The position numbers and the translations under genes are program-made. A stretch of 64,000 nucleotides of DNA, from assembly GCF_007754425.1 (NCBI RefSeq), contig NZ_CP037452.1, positions 1,521,501 to 1,585,500 of the forward strand, in the 5' to 3' direction. Shown here in pieces: positions 37,994 to 45,679 of this stretch (its first letter is position 1; every line of letters begins with the position of its first letter). Source of the DNA: Gimesia fumaroli. GTDB taxonomy: Bacteria > Planctomycetota > Planctomycetia > Planctomycetales > Planctomycetaceae. Below the pieces are notes generated by a model that was given only the letters and a program-made list of their open reading frames with translations, was not told the origin of the DNA and did not search any database.

Positions 37994-38021
37994 AAAAGCC
38001 CGACTTGTCAGCAAGCCGGGC
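37994..38021 (-). terminator. Terminator-like hairpin between gatC and gatA
   Basis: On the minus strand, a stem of GCCCG plus CTTG (38017-38021 and 38012-38015 with 37998-38002 and 38004-38007, one mismatch) with a TCAG-type loop is followed by TTTT. It may attenuate read-through from gatC into gatAB. Confidence 0.6.
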
Positions 38022-38067
38022 CTTGGATTATTGCTTTTATGTGCTCAATGGTAAAGACGCCGGTCAA

Positions 38068-38358
38068 CTAGAGAATTGCGGGTACCAGGAAATAACTCCC
38101 GTCCGTTTGTGGAGCATTGGCTAGCGCTTTTTCTCGTGGGAGACTTTCTTTAAGCTGATCTTCGCGAAAGACATTGGAAATCTCAATCGCATGTGCCATG
38201 GGTTCGACGCCTTCGGTATCCAGCTCGTCCAGCATGTCGATATATTTGAGTACGGATTCCATCTGTCTCCCCAGCGCATCAACTTCCTTTGCAGAAAGTT
38301 TCAAGCGGGAGAGTGAAGCAACTTTCAGCACGTCTTGCTCAGAGAGTTGAGTACTCAT
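38068..38358 (-). CDS. gatC: Aspartyl/glutamyl-tRNA amidotransferase subunit C
   Basis: The ATG at 38358 (MSTQLSEQDV) is preferred to the TTG two codons earlier. The 96-residue protein has the GatC pattern KVASLSRLKLSAKEV, then YIDMLDELDTEGVEPMAHA and the C-terminal FREDQL. It belts GatA and GatB together. It lies 30 bp after rpmB. Confidence 0.95.
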   Translation of the reverse strand: MSTQLSEQDVLKVASLSRLKLSAKEVDALGRQMESVLKYIDMLDELDTEGVEPMAHAIEISNVFREDQLKESLPREKALANAPQTDGSYFLVPAIL

Positions 38359-38388
38359 TGACAATCTACTTCAGAGCGGGAATCGGTA

Positions 38389-38649
38389 TTAATTTGAGGG
38401 TAATGTAAACGGCTTTTTCGCGACGGCTTTGGTCACTTTGCCGGATCGAATACATTGGGTGCAAACACGTTGTGTTTGTACGCTGCCTCCGACCTGAACC
38501 CGAATTTTCTGCAGGTTTGGTTTGAAGACGCGTTTGGAAACGCCGGTTGTCTGTCGACCGTTACCACCCAGGTATTTGTACTTACCACGTTGGCGAACTC
38601 GGTTACCAATTACAGGAGTCTTGCCACAGGCATCACACTTCTGACCCAT
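38389..38649 (-). CDS. rpmB: Ribosomal protein bL28
   Basis: The 86-residue protein has GQKCDACGKTPVIGNRV at the N-terminus and the central RVFKPNLQKIRV. The CxxC pair (Cys5/Cys8) and a second CxxC (CTQC) form a zinc ribbon, so this is the C+ form of bL28. It heads the rpmB-gatCAB group. Confidence 0.96.
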   Translation of the reverse strand: MGQKCDACGKTPVIGNRVRQRGKYKYLGGNGRQTTGVSKRVFKPNLQKIRVQVGGSVQTQRVCTQCIRSGKVTKAVAKKPFTLPSN

Positions 38650-38836
38650 TTGTATACTCTTTGACTATCTAGTGGGTTCTGAAAAACTCAGCTTATGCTG
38701 ATTTCAATTGACGTAAATTGACCGCAGTTTGAAAGATTCGGCCATTCAAGGAAGCCAATAGTATATTTGCCCTGCCTGATATTGCAACCGAAGCCGCTCA
38801 GATATCGTTTCCTGCCGTTGGAAAAGTTGAAAAATG

Positions 38837-38891
38837 TGTCCCCAAAATGATTCTCTGGGATTGAAAATTGTACTATTGGGGACAGTTTTTT
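38837..38891 (+). repeat. Hairpin with T-run upstream of csrA (orphan terminator or REP-like)
   Basis: A perfect 9-bp inverted repeat TGTCCCCAA/TTGGGGACA (38837-38845 with 38876-38884) encloses 30 nt and is followed after one base by six T. No annotated plus-strand gene precedes it, so it either ends a small RNA or is a repeat element. TGTCCCC/GGGGACA arms resemble those of REP-type elements in other bacteria. Confidence 0.6.
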
Positions 38892-38986
38892 GAAAAAGCA
38901 TCCACTGCGATTCAGACGATTTAGGAATTGTATGTTTTTTAAGATGAATGATAGTAATGGCTTAGTACAAATTTCATTTAGGAGAA

Positions 38987-39088
38987 ATGGAATTGGCACG
39001 CAAATCGCAATTACTAATTCAATATGACCGGGCAATGGCTTGTGGACAGGCAGAATTGCTCAAAGGTAAACCAAAATACTGCATCTGA
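38987..39088 (+). CDS. Possible 33-residue small protein upstream of csrA
   Basis: AGGAG lies 2 bp before the ATG. The frame encodes MELARKSQLLIQYDRAMACG and 13 further residues ending in Cys-Ile, soluble and amphipathic in character. It ends 32 bp before csrA, as a leader or co-transcribed gene would. The spacing of the ribosome binding site is short, and no homology can be tested here. Confidence 0.3.
   Translation: MELARKSQLLIQYDRAMACGQAELLKGKPKYCI
38994..39009 (+). promoter_or_regulatory. Sigma54-like -24/-12 element before csrA
   Basis: TGGCAC-N5-TCGCA has the GG and GC at the right distance and one mismatch from TTGCA. It would start a transcript about 100 bp before csrA. It overlaps the possible small ORF, so both cannot easily be functional on one transcript. 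Confidence 0.35.
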
Positions 39089-39120
39089 AATTGGATCTAA
39101 CGATAAAAGGAGTGACGATT

Positions 39121-39396
39121 ATGTTGGTTTTGACACGGAAGTTAGCTGAGGGAATTCGAATTGGCGATGAAATTCTGGTGAAAGTAATTCGTACCGGAAA
39201 AGGTTCCATCAAAATCGGCATTGATGCTCCCGACCACCTCAGAGTTGTCAGAGGGGAATTGTTTGATGAAGAGCAAGGGGAAGAAAGTCAGTCCGTAATC
39301 AAGGGACGGAAAGAACATCGAGACGGTGATGGACTGCCAGATTCGGCATCGCTGGGTACGCTTTCTGTGGTTGAGGCCGCTCGACTGGTTTGTTAG
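39121..39396 (+). CDS. csrA: Carbon storage regulator CsrA
   Basis: The ATG at 39121 has AAAGGAG 8 bp upstream and begins MLVLTRKLAEGIRIGD. The core (about residues 1-55) keeps the RNA-binding residues: Leu4, Arg6 and the HLRVVRGEL end strand. A 35-residue polar C-terminal extension makes it 91 residues, longer than the 61 of E. coli. CsrA binds GGA sites in mRNA leaders to block or help translation. A long upstream region suggests multi-layer control. Confidence 0.95.
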   Translation: MLVLTRKLAEGIRIGDEILVKVIRTGKGSIKIGIDAPDHLRVVRGELFDEEQGEESQSVIKGRKEHRDGDGLPDSASLGTLSVVEAARLVC

Positions 39397-39752
39397 ATGC
39401 GAATGATTCCAAATAACTGCTGCTGACGAATTATTGGAGCCCAGGGGGGGATTTCTCAATTCGGCAGGTTGAGACTGGGCGAATACAACAGGGAAGATTT
39501 CGATCTTTCCCGCAGTGCGGTGAGGAAGAACTGCGACGAAAACAGATTCTGCGAGAACAAGCAGGGCTTGTATGGGTTGTTAATGTGAAGTGGCAAGCCG
39601 TGCGATGTGATGGCAGATCTTAATACAGAAAATGATCTTACCTTGATGGTTTTCTGTGATGTCATTAATTACCGGGTGTTCAAATTTGGTGGTCAGTGTG
39701 TATGTGGGGTAGGTTGACCGCCATTTTCAGAACACCCGGTAATTTTTTTATC
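39397..39752. other. Intergenic region after csrA
   Basis: The region holds a very large hairpin at its end (listed separately). No gene-like frame is seen in the first 270 bp. Confidence 0.5.
39667..39749 (+). terminator. Large hairpin with T-run abutting a start codon
   Basis: A perfect 15-bp inverted repeat (39667-39681 with 39730-39744) encloses a second stem, TGGTGGTCA with TGACCGCCA (one G-T pair). A run of seven T follows, ending 3 bp before the ATG of the small gene. It can act as a terminator for csrA or as an attenuator/structured leader for the downstream small gene and solA-like gene. Confidence 0.8.
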
Positions 39753-39941
39753 ATGTGTAATTCCGAAAGCAGCTTTCTCGAAAAACTGAAATCCGTTCCG
39801 GGTCTAGTAACATGCGAAACGACATTGACGACTGAGGTCATCGCCGGCGATAATCAACTCGCTTTATATAGTTATATAGCAGGTTTCGATGGCGCGAAAA
39901 TGAATCGTCTGGCAGAGAAAATGAACGAGATTATTTCATGA
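39753..39941 (+). CDS. Small hypothetical protein coupled to the SolA-like oxidase
   Basis: The 62-residue protein (MCNSESSFLEKLKSV...) has a polar, mixed alpha/beta look and one extra Cys (VTCETTL). Its TGA overlaps the ATG of the next gene in the 4-bp sequence ATGA, the usual sign of translational coupling. The in-frame start at 39696 lies in the hairpin and is less likely. No family is recognised. Confidence 0.6.
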   Translation: MCNSESSFLEKLKSVPGLVTCETTLTTEVIAGDNQLALYSYIAGFDGAKMNRLAEKMNEIIS

Positions 39942-41074
39942 CAGTGCATGTTGATTATCTGGTTCTCGGTCTGGGGGGAATGGGCAGTAGCGCCTTATAT
40001 CATCTCGCCAGTCGTGGACTGAATGTGCTGGGCATTGAACAGTTTGGAGTCGCCCATGATCGGGGAAGTTCACACGGCGAAACCCGAATTATTCGCAAAG
40101 CATATTTTGAGCATCCTAATTATATTCCCTTACTACAGCGTGCTTATGAATTATGGCGTGAACTGGAACAGGAATCGGGACAGGAACTCTTCGATCCCTG
40201 TGGCCTAATGGTGGCAGGGCCTCCTGAAGGCGAAGTCATTCAAGGCGTGCATTTGGCTTCCCGGTTATATGATGTCGTTGTAGAGATGGTGCCTGCTGCT
40301 GAAGCCACAGCTCGCTTCCCCGGATTTCACATTCCAGACGGATTTGAAGCCACGTATGAGCCGGAGGCCGGTTTTCTGCATGTAGAAGACTGTGTACGAA
40401 CTCATATCGAATGTGCAGAGCGTCAGGGAGCACAAGTTTATTTCAATGAGAAGATTCAATCGGTCACGGTTAGCGACCAGGTGATTGAAGTTCAAACGGA
40501 AGCACAACATTTTACAGCATCCAAGCTAATTGTGACGGCGGGGGCTTGGAGCAGTGCCTGTCTGTCGGCGTTAAATCTACCACTGGAAGTTGTGCGAAAG
40601 GTTTTGTTCTGGAGCCCGGTAAAACAGCCGGTTTACAATCTGGATCGAGGGAAGGGTGGTTTCTTTTTTGATATGCCTTATGGAGAGTTCTATGGCTTTC
40701 CCTCTCTGGATGGAGTAACAGTCAAACTGGCAGAGCATACCGGCGGTGAACTGGTGGCCGATCCAAGCCTTTTAAACCGGGAATTATTGGAATCGGATGT
40801 GCCGGCCCTGTCCCGATTTATCAGTGAAGTGATGCCGGGGCTGAAACCCGACCCCGTCCGGCATGCCGCGTGTATGTATACACGCACTCCTGACGGACAC
40901 TTTATCGTTGATGCTCACCCGCAGAATCAGGGGGTTGTGTATGGTGCGGGATTTTCCGGGCACGGATTCAAATTTGCTTCGGTCATTGGTGAGATCCTCG
41001 CTGATCTGGCAACCAAAGGGCATACGAGGCACCCGATCGAGTTTCTTTCGGCGAACCGGTTTGAGAAACTTTGA
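39938..41074 (+). CDS. SolA-like / monomeric sarcosine oxidase-family FAD oxidase
   Basis: The 378-residue protein has an N-terminal Rossmann GLGGMGSSALYHLA (about residues 11-24) and HDRGSSHGETRIIR. CMYTRTPDGHF at about residue 312 carries the cysteine that binds FAD covalently in MSOX and SolA. GAGFSGHGFKFA closes the fold. Family members oxidise N-methyl amino acids (sarcosine, N-methyltryptophan), releasing formaldehyde and H2O2. The exact substrate is not deducible. Confidence 0.9.
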   Translation: MTVHVDYLVLGLGGMGSSALYHLASRGLNVLGIEQFGVAHDRGSSHGETRIIRKAYFEHPNYIPLLQRAYELWRELEQESGQELFDPCGLMVAGPPEGEVIQGVHLASRLYDVVVEMVPAAEATARFPGFHIPDGFEATYEPEAGFLHVEDCVRTHIECAERQGAQVYFNEKIQSVTVSDQVIEVQTEAQHFTASKLIVTAGAWSSACLSALNLPLEVVRKVLFWSPVKQPVYNLDRGKGGFFFDMPYGEFYGFPSLDGVTVKLAEHTGGELVADPSLLNRELLESDVPALSRFISEVMPGLKPDPVRHAACMYTRTPDGHFIVDAHPQNQGVVYGAGFSGHGFKFASVIGEILADLATKGHTRHPIEFLSANRFEKL

Positions 41075-41076
41075 AA

Positions 41077-42327
41077 TCAGTCGGCGGGAGTTGTGGGCAG
41101 GATGTGGCCCATTTTGTCCCGTTTGGTCTGCAGGTAGAACTCGCGATCTTTATGCGGCGGCGCGACGATGGGGACTTGTTCTACTACTTCCAGGTCGAAG
41201 CCGGTATAAACATCGGAGTCGGTCTTTTTAGGATTGTTGGTCAGCAGGCGGACTTTGGACAGTCCCAAGTCTTTCAGGATCTGAACTCCAACAGTGAAGT
41301 CGCGGCTGTCTGCTTTGAAGCCGAGTTGGATATTGGCTTCGACAGTATCATATCCCTGATCCTGCAAGACGTATGCTTTCAATTTAGGAATCAGGCCGAT
41401 CCCTCTTCCTTCCTGTGGGAGATAAACAACAGCCCCTGTTTGTTCCTGGTAGATGGCAGTCATCGCCATGTGTAGCTGATCTCCACAATCGCATCGCAGG
41501 GAATCAAGCAGGTCGCCTGTGAAACAGGACGAGTGCATTCGTACCAGCGGGGCTTCGACCGAAGAGAGATCTCCCCAGACGAGTGCCACAGGTTGCTGGC
41601 TTTCGTGTTCAACCGAATAACCAATGACTTGAACGGTGCCGTAGTTTTTGGTGTTGATGGGAACTTCCACTTCGCGATGCACCAGTTTTTCGCTGATATA
41701 GCGATGGCGAATGACTTCAGCTGTGGAAATAATCGGAATGTCAAACTTCTTGGAAATGGCCTGCAGTTCTTCAGCATCTGCCATTCCGTAGCCTTCCTGG
41801 CTGAGGATTTCGATCAGCACCCCCACAGGCTTCAGGCCCGCCATATGCAGCAGGTCGCCCGTTGCTTCCGTATGGCCGGCGCGACGCAGGATGCCTCCCT
41901 GTTTTGCCAGCAAGGGATGAATATGCCCCGGGCGGACAAAGTCGGACGCTTGCGCGTTTTCATCGCTTAACGCACGGATTGTAATCGCACGGCATTCAGC
42001 GCTTACGCCGCTGCCACTGTCTTTGTGATCTATGGGAATCAAAAACTGGGTTTGATTAGGGGCAGTATTTTCTTCCGGGCCGACAATTGGATTGAGTTGC
42101 AGACGCTCAGCGACTTCATCCGGAAGGGAGACGCATAATTCCCCACTCCCATGCCGCAACAGAAACTGGACTATCTCTGGTGTAATGGCTTCGGCGGCAA
42201 CAATAAAGTCGCCTTCATTTTCCCGCTCGCTGGAGTCTGTCACAATCACAGGCTTGCCAGCCCTCAATCGTTCGAAGACATGTTGGATGTTGGAGACAGG
42301 AAGTTCGGTCTTTGCAGGATCAGCCAT
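41077..42327 (-). CDS. ribBA: Bifunctional 3,4-DHBP synthase / GTP cyclohydrolase II
   Basis: Residues about 1-210 are RibB, with DSSERENEGDFIVAAE and the RAGHTEATGDL motif. Residues about 215-405 are RibA, with SSCFTGDLLDSLRCDCGDQL (zinc cysteines) and YLPQEGRGIGL. It starts the riboflavin pathway from ribulose-5-phosphate and GTP. The gene ends 2 bp from the convergent solA-like stop. No FMN riboswitch was recognised in the leader. Confidence 0.97.
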   Translation of the reverse strand: MADPAKTELPVSNIQHVFERLRAGKPVIVTDSSERENEGDFIVAAEAITPEIVQFLLRHGSGELCVSLPDEVAERLQLNPIVGPEENTAPNQTQFLIPIDHKDSGSGVSAECRAITIRALSDENAQASDFVRPGHIHPLLAKQGGILRRAGHTEATGDLLHMAGLKPVGVLIEILSQEGYGMADAEELQAISKKFDIPIISTAEVIRHRYISEKLVHREVEVPINTKNYGTVQVIGYSVEHESQQPVALVWGDLSSVEAPLVRMHSSCFTGDLLDSLRCDCGDQLHMAMTAIYQEQTGAVVYLPQEGRGIGLIPKLKAYVLQDQGYDTVEANIQLGFKADSRDFTVGVQILKDLGLSKVRLLTNNPKKTDSDVYTGFDLEVVEQVPIVAPPHKDREFYLQTKRDKMGHILPTTPAD

Positions 42328-42952
42328 GAGAATGTTTTAAAGCCATTTGGGAAGTAGGTAATGAAGCGAATTTTCAAAAAATTCCTCGGAAGGAACTCTT
42401 GAAGCAGAATCTGTGCTAACTTTTATTCTATAGAAGAGACTTTCACTGGCAATCAAAGAAATCTTGTTTTTGGAAGAACAGTGTGATTCCCTTCAAATAA
42501 TATGGCATCAAGGGCTGTATTAATGAGGTAATCGTTTTTTAATGATTGTGCCGGAATTTGGAATTATCTGGTTTTAGACAGTCATTTCAGCTTGAGACCA
42601 ATGGAGTATCGGGTTGGTTGAGTCCGATTCGCATTTGTGTAATGTGGACAAAATAGCAGTTTTCTCTCGGCGGACTGGCGAAAACGTTGACAATTCAATA
42701 AACTTTGATACATTGAACTATCAGGAAAAGTTCATTTAATAAATGGACTTCGACTGTTCCACAAAAATCAACCAGGCAGTCACATACTGATTGGTTAACT
42801 TACCTAAAAAATCTTCCCTTACAAACCAGCCATTTAATAACAAGCGTTTTCAAATATTTTGCTACTTTGAAAAGGTCTGTTCGTAATCGCATTAAACAGC
42901 ATGCAGTCAGACCTGAAGTAAAAAACGAAACCAGTTACACAGGAGTTGATGT
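42328..42952. other. Divergent intergenic region between ribBA and the secreted cassette
   Basis: This is 625 bp. It carries the cassette promoter at 42687-42714 and a small AT-rich hairpin at 42730-42748. It leaves a 5' leader of about 230 nt before the DUF1549/1553 gene. Confidence 0.5.
42687..42714 (+). promoter_or_regulatory. Sigma70-type promoter of the DUF1549/1553 gene
   Basis: A perfect TTGACA (42687-42692) and TACATT (42709-42714) are 16 bp apart. The expected start near 42721 gives a long leader. The A/T-rich surroundings support it. Confidence 0.5.
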
Positions 42953-45484
42953 ATGGATTTCCGAATCACAGGCTCTCGGACACCCCTGATCCTAATGCAA
43001 TGTGGAGTGCTAACACTGTTTCTTGTTTCTGGTAATGCTGCGACAAGTGCGCTGGCAGCACCCACTGCCCCCCAAGTCGATTTTAAAGAAATTCAAATCG
43101 GCCCGAATCCAGGTGAAAAAGAACTGCTGTTGTTAAGAGGTCCCGACTCCCGTCAGCAGGTGGTTGTGACCGGCGTCTTAAAGAATGGCAAATTGCAGGA
43201 CCTGACGCGGGACGTGAAATATACGATTGCGAATCAGGATATTGCTTCCATTTCAAGTGATGGTTATATCACGCCTTTCAAAGATGGTCAGACTCAGTTG
43301 ACAGTAACTGCGAAGAATGGCAAGACGGCCGTCATTCCAGTTACAATTGAAGGTATTGCGACACCGGATGCGATCAATTTCAAAAATCAGGTCGTTCCCA
43401 TTTTTACCAAGTTGACTTGTAACAGTGGTGGATGTCACGGAAAAGCCAGTGGGCAGAACGGGTTTAAATTATCCTTGCTCGGTTTTTATCCAGAAGACGA
43501 TTTTGAATTCCTGGTCAAAGAAGGCCGGGGGCGCCGCCTGTTTCCGACATCGCCTGCTGAAAGTCTGTTGTTAACCAAGGGGACGGGAGTCACGCCACAC
43601 GGTGGTGGAAAATTGATTAAGCCTGACTCGTATGAGTATCGTCTACTCTATCGCTGGATTGAACAGGGAATGCCTTATGGAAGTGACAAAGACCGCACGG
43701 TTGCTTCGATTTCCTGCTATCCTCCAACCCGTACAATGGGACAGGAGGCCGAACAGCAGATTTCTGTGATTGCCACCTATTCCGATGGTTCTACCGAAGA
43801 TGTAACGCGGATGGCTCTGTTTGAAGCCAACGATACGGAAATGGCAGAAGTCAATAAAACCGGTTTAGTCAAAACATTAAATCTGTCTGGTGAAGTTGCC
43901 ATCATGGCTCGTTATCAGGGGCAGGTCTCAACATTCCGTGCGACGATTCCTCTGGGGATCGAGATTGCGAAGTTACCTGAATCGAAAAATTTGATTGACG
44001 AAGCCGTCTTCAATAAGCTGAAAGTATTGGGTATTCCACCTTCACCAGTTGCCAATGATTCAACTTTCATGCGACGCGTTTATATCGACATCACGGGAAC
44101 CACACCCAGTGAAGAAGAAGTCAAGGCATTCCTGGCCGACAAAGATCCTGCCAAACGGGATAAGCTGATTGATCGTTTGATCGATAGCCCCGCATATGCA
44201 GATTACTTTGCCAATAAATGGAATATGGTTCTTCGGAACAAAAAATTGCAGCCTGTTGATATTGCTGGTACGAATGCCTTCTATCAATGGATCTGGAACA
44301 GTCTCTACGAGAATAAACCATACAACGAATTCGTCGGTGAGATTCTTTCTGCTTCCGGTGAATTCCGACAGAACCCTGCTGTGGTCTGGTATCGTGAAGT
44401 CAATACTGTTGAAGAGCAGGTTGAAGATACCGCGCAGCTATTTCTGGGATTGCGTATTCAATGTGCGCGTTGTCACCACCACCCCTTCGAAAAATGGAGC
44501 CAGAATGACTACTATGGTCTGGCAGCCTTCTTCAGCCGGGTGGGAACAAAAGATCCGACTGCCGGATCCATTGGAACACGAGGTTTCCGCGATAAGCGAA
44601 TTTTCCATAAAGAAGGAGCGGCGACGGCCAAAAATATTCGCTCAGGAGAAAACCTCAAGCCAACCGCTTTAGGAATGCAGCCTCTGGATCTCAGTCCAGA
44701 ACGTGATCCCCGTGTCGCACTGGTTCAATGGTTGTCTCGTACCGACAATCCATTTTTTGCGAAAGCGTTGGTCAATCGGTATTGGAAACACTTCTTTGGC
44801 CGTGGGATTGTGGAGCCCGAAGATGATATGCGGGCAACCAACCCTCCTGCGAACCCCGAATTGCTGGATGGCCTGGCAAAGCACTTTGTTGAAAGCGGCT
44901 TTGATTTGAAAGAGCTGGTTCGTGCGATCTGTCGATCAAATGCCTATCAGCTCAGTTCGCTGCCGAACGAATATAACCTGAAAGACAAACAGAATTTTTC
45001 TCGTTATTATCCCAAACGACTGACGGCTGAAGTTTTATACGATGTCTTCCATCAGGTGACGAATTCGACGCAGCGGTTCTCAGGGCTTCCTGCAGAAACC
45101 AAAGCGATTCAGATTACTGATGCGACTTCGGCTCCTTACTTTCTGAAAGTATTCGGACAGCCTCAGGCAGATACCGCCTGTGAGTGTGAACGTTCGCAGA
45201 GTGCCAACCTGGCTCAGAGTCTACATCTGCTGAACAGTAAAGAGGTTCAGGACAAGATTACTGGTGGCAGCAGCCGCGCGGCAATACTTGCCAAAGATAC
45301 CAAGCGGTCAAACGAAGAAAAAGTCAAAGAACTGTATCGCTGGGTCTACTCCCGTGCACCTCAGGAACAGGAAATGAAATTTGCACTTTCCTACATTGAG
45401 CGGCACAAAGAGAAACCTCAGATTGCCTACGAAGACATTATCTGGGCTTTGATTAATACCAAAGAATTCCTGTTTAACCACTAA
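42953..45484 (+). CDS. Secreted DUF1549/DUF1553 protein with Ig-like and cytochrome-like motifs
   Basis: The 843-residue protein has a signal peptide (to about residue 36). An Ig-like Big_2 domain (about 45-133) follows, with a C-X4-C-H motif (CNSGGCHGKASGQNGF) at residues 156-162. A second Ig-like domain (about 245-340) precedes DUF1549 (about 350-560, with RIQCARCHHHPFEKW, a CxxCH) and DUF1553 (about 590-840, with ALVNRYWKHFFGRG). The ATG has AGGAG 8 bp upstream. Such proteins are planctomycete hallmarks. The two Cys/His motifs suggest covalent heme and a periplasmic redox role, but no biochemical activity is established. Confidence 0.88.
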   Translation: MDFRITGSRTPLILMQCGVLTLFLVSGNAATSALAAPTAPQVDFKEIQIGPNPGEKELLLLRGPDSRQQVVVTGVLKNGKLQDLTRDVKYTIANQDIASISSDGYITPFKDGQTQLTVTAKNGKTAVIPVTIEGIATPDAINFKNQVVPIFTKLTCNSGGCHGKASGQNGFKLSLLGFYPEDDFEFLVKEGRGRRLFPTSPAESLLLTKGTGVTPHGGGKLIKPDSYEYRLLYRWIEQGMPYGSDKDRTVASISCYPPTRTMGQEAEQQISVIATYSDGSTEDVTRMALFEANDTEMAEVNKTGLVKTLNLSGEVAIMARYQGQVSTFRATIPLGIEIAKLPESKNLIDEAVFNKLKVLGIPPSPVANDSTFMRRVYIDITGTTPSEEEVKAFLADKDPAKRDKLIDRLIDSPAYADYFANKWNMVLRNKKLQPVDIAGTNAFYQWIWNSLYENKPYNEFVGEILSASGEFRQNPAVVWYREVNTVEEQVEDTAQLFLGLRIQCARCHHHPFEKWSQNDYYGLAAFFSRVGTKDPTAGSIGTRGFRDKRIFHKEGAATAKNIRSGENLKPTALGMQPLDLSPERDPRVALVQWLSRTDNPFFAKALVNRYWKHFFGRGIVEPEDDMRATNPPANPELLDGLAKHFVESGFDLKELVRAICRSNAYQLSSLPNEYNLKDKQNFSRYYPKRLTAEVLYDVFHQVTNSTQRFSGLPAETKAIQITDATSAPYFLKVFGQPQADTACECERSQSANLAQSLHLLNSKEVQDKITGGSSRAAILAKDTKRSNEEKVKELYRWVYSRAPQEQEMKFALSYIERHKEKPQIAYEDIIWALINTKEFLFNH

Positions 45485-45515
45485 ATTCGAATTCTGATAA
45501 AAGTCTCTGAAATTC

Positions 45516-45561
45516 AAGCTGACAGCTATTTTATGTTTAGACAATGGTTGTCAGCTTTTTT
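45516..45561 (+). terminator. Terminator-like hairpin within the secreted cassette
   Basis: A 9-bp stem (45516-45524 with 45549-45557) with a 24-nt loop is followed by six T. It sits between the DUF1549/1553 and PPC genes, so part of the transcription may stop here. Confidence 0.65.
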
Positions 45562-45679
45562 ACAATAAACTTAAGATAGTCTGTGGCTCCGGTTCTTTTT
45601 TATAAAGTACCGGAGCTCCTGCAGGCTCCCTCCTGAATTCCTCCCAGAAACTTCCATCCAGAAAATTGGTAGCAGTATT

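Larger units (their letters stand above)
38650..39120. other. Complex intergenic region upstream of csrA
   Basis: This 470-bp region between divergent rpmB and csrA holds a terminator-like hairpin, a 33-codon frame with a ribosome binding site, and a sigma54-like sequence. Each is listed separately. Confidence 0.5.

Noticed and set aside
42328..42686. FMN riboswitch before ribBA
   Set aside because: I looked for the conserved AGGGUGAAAUUC-type core on the minus strand and did not find it.
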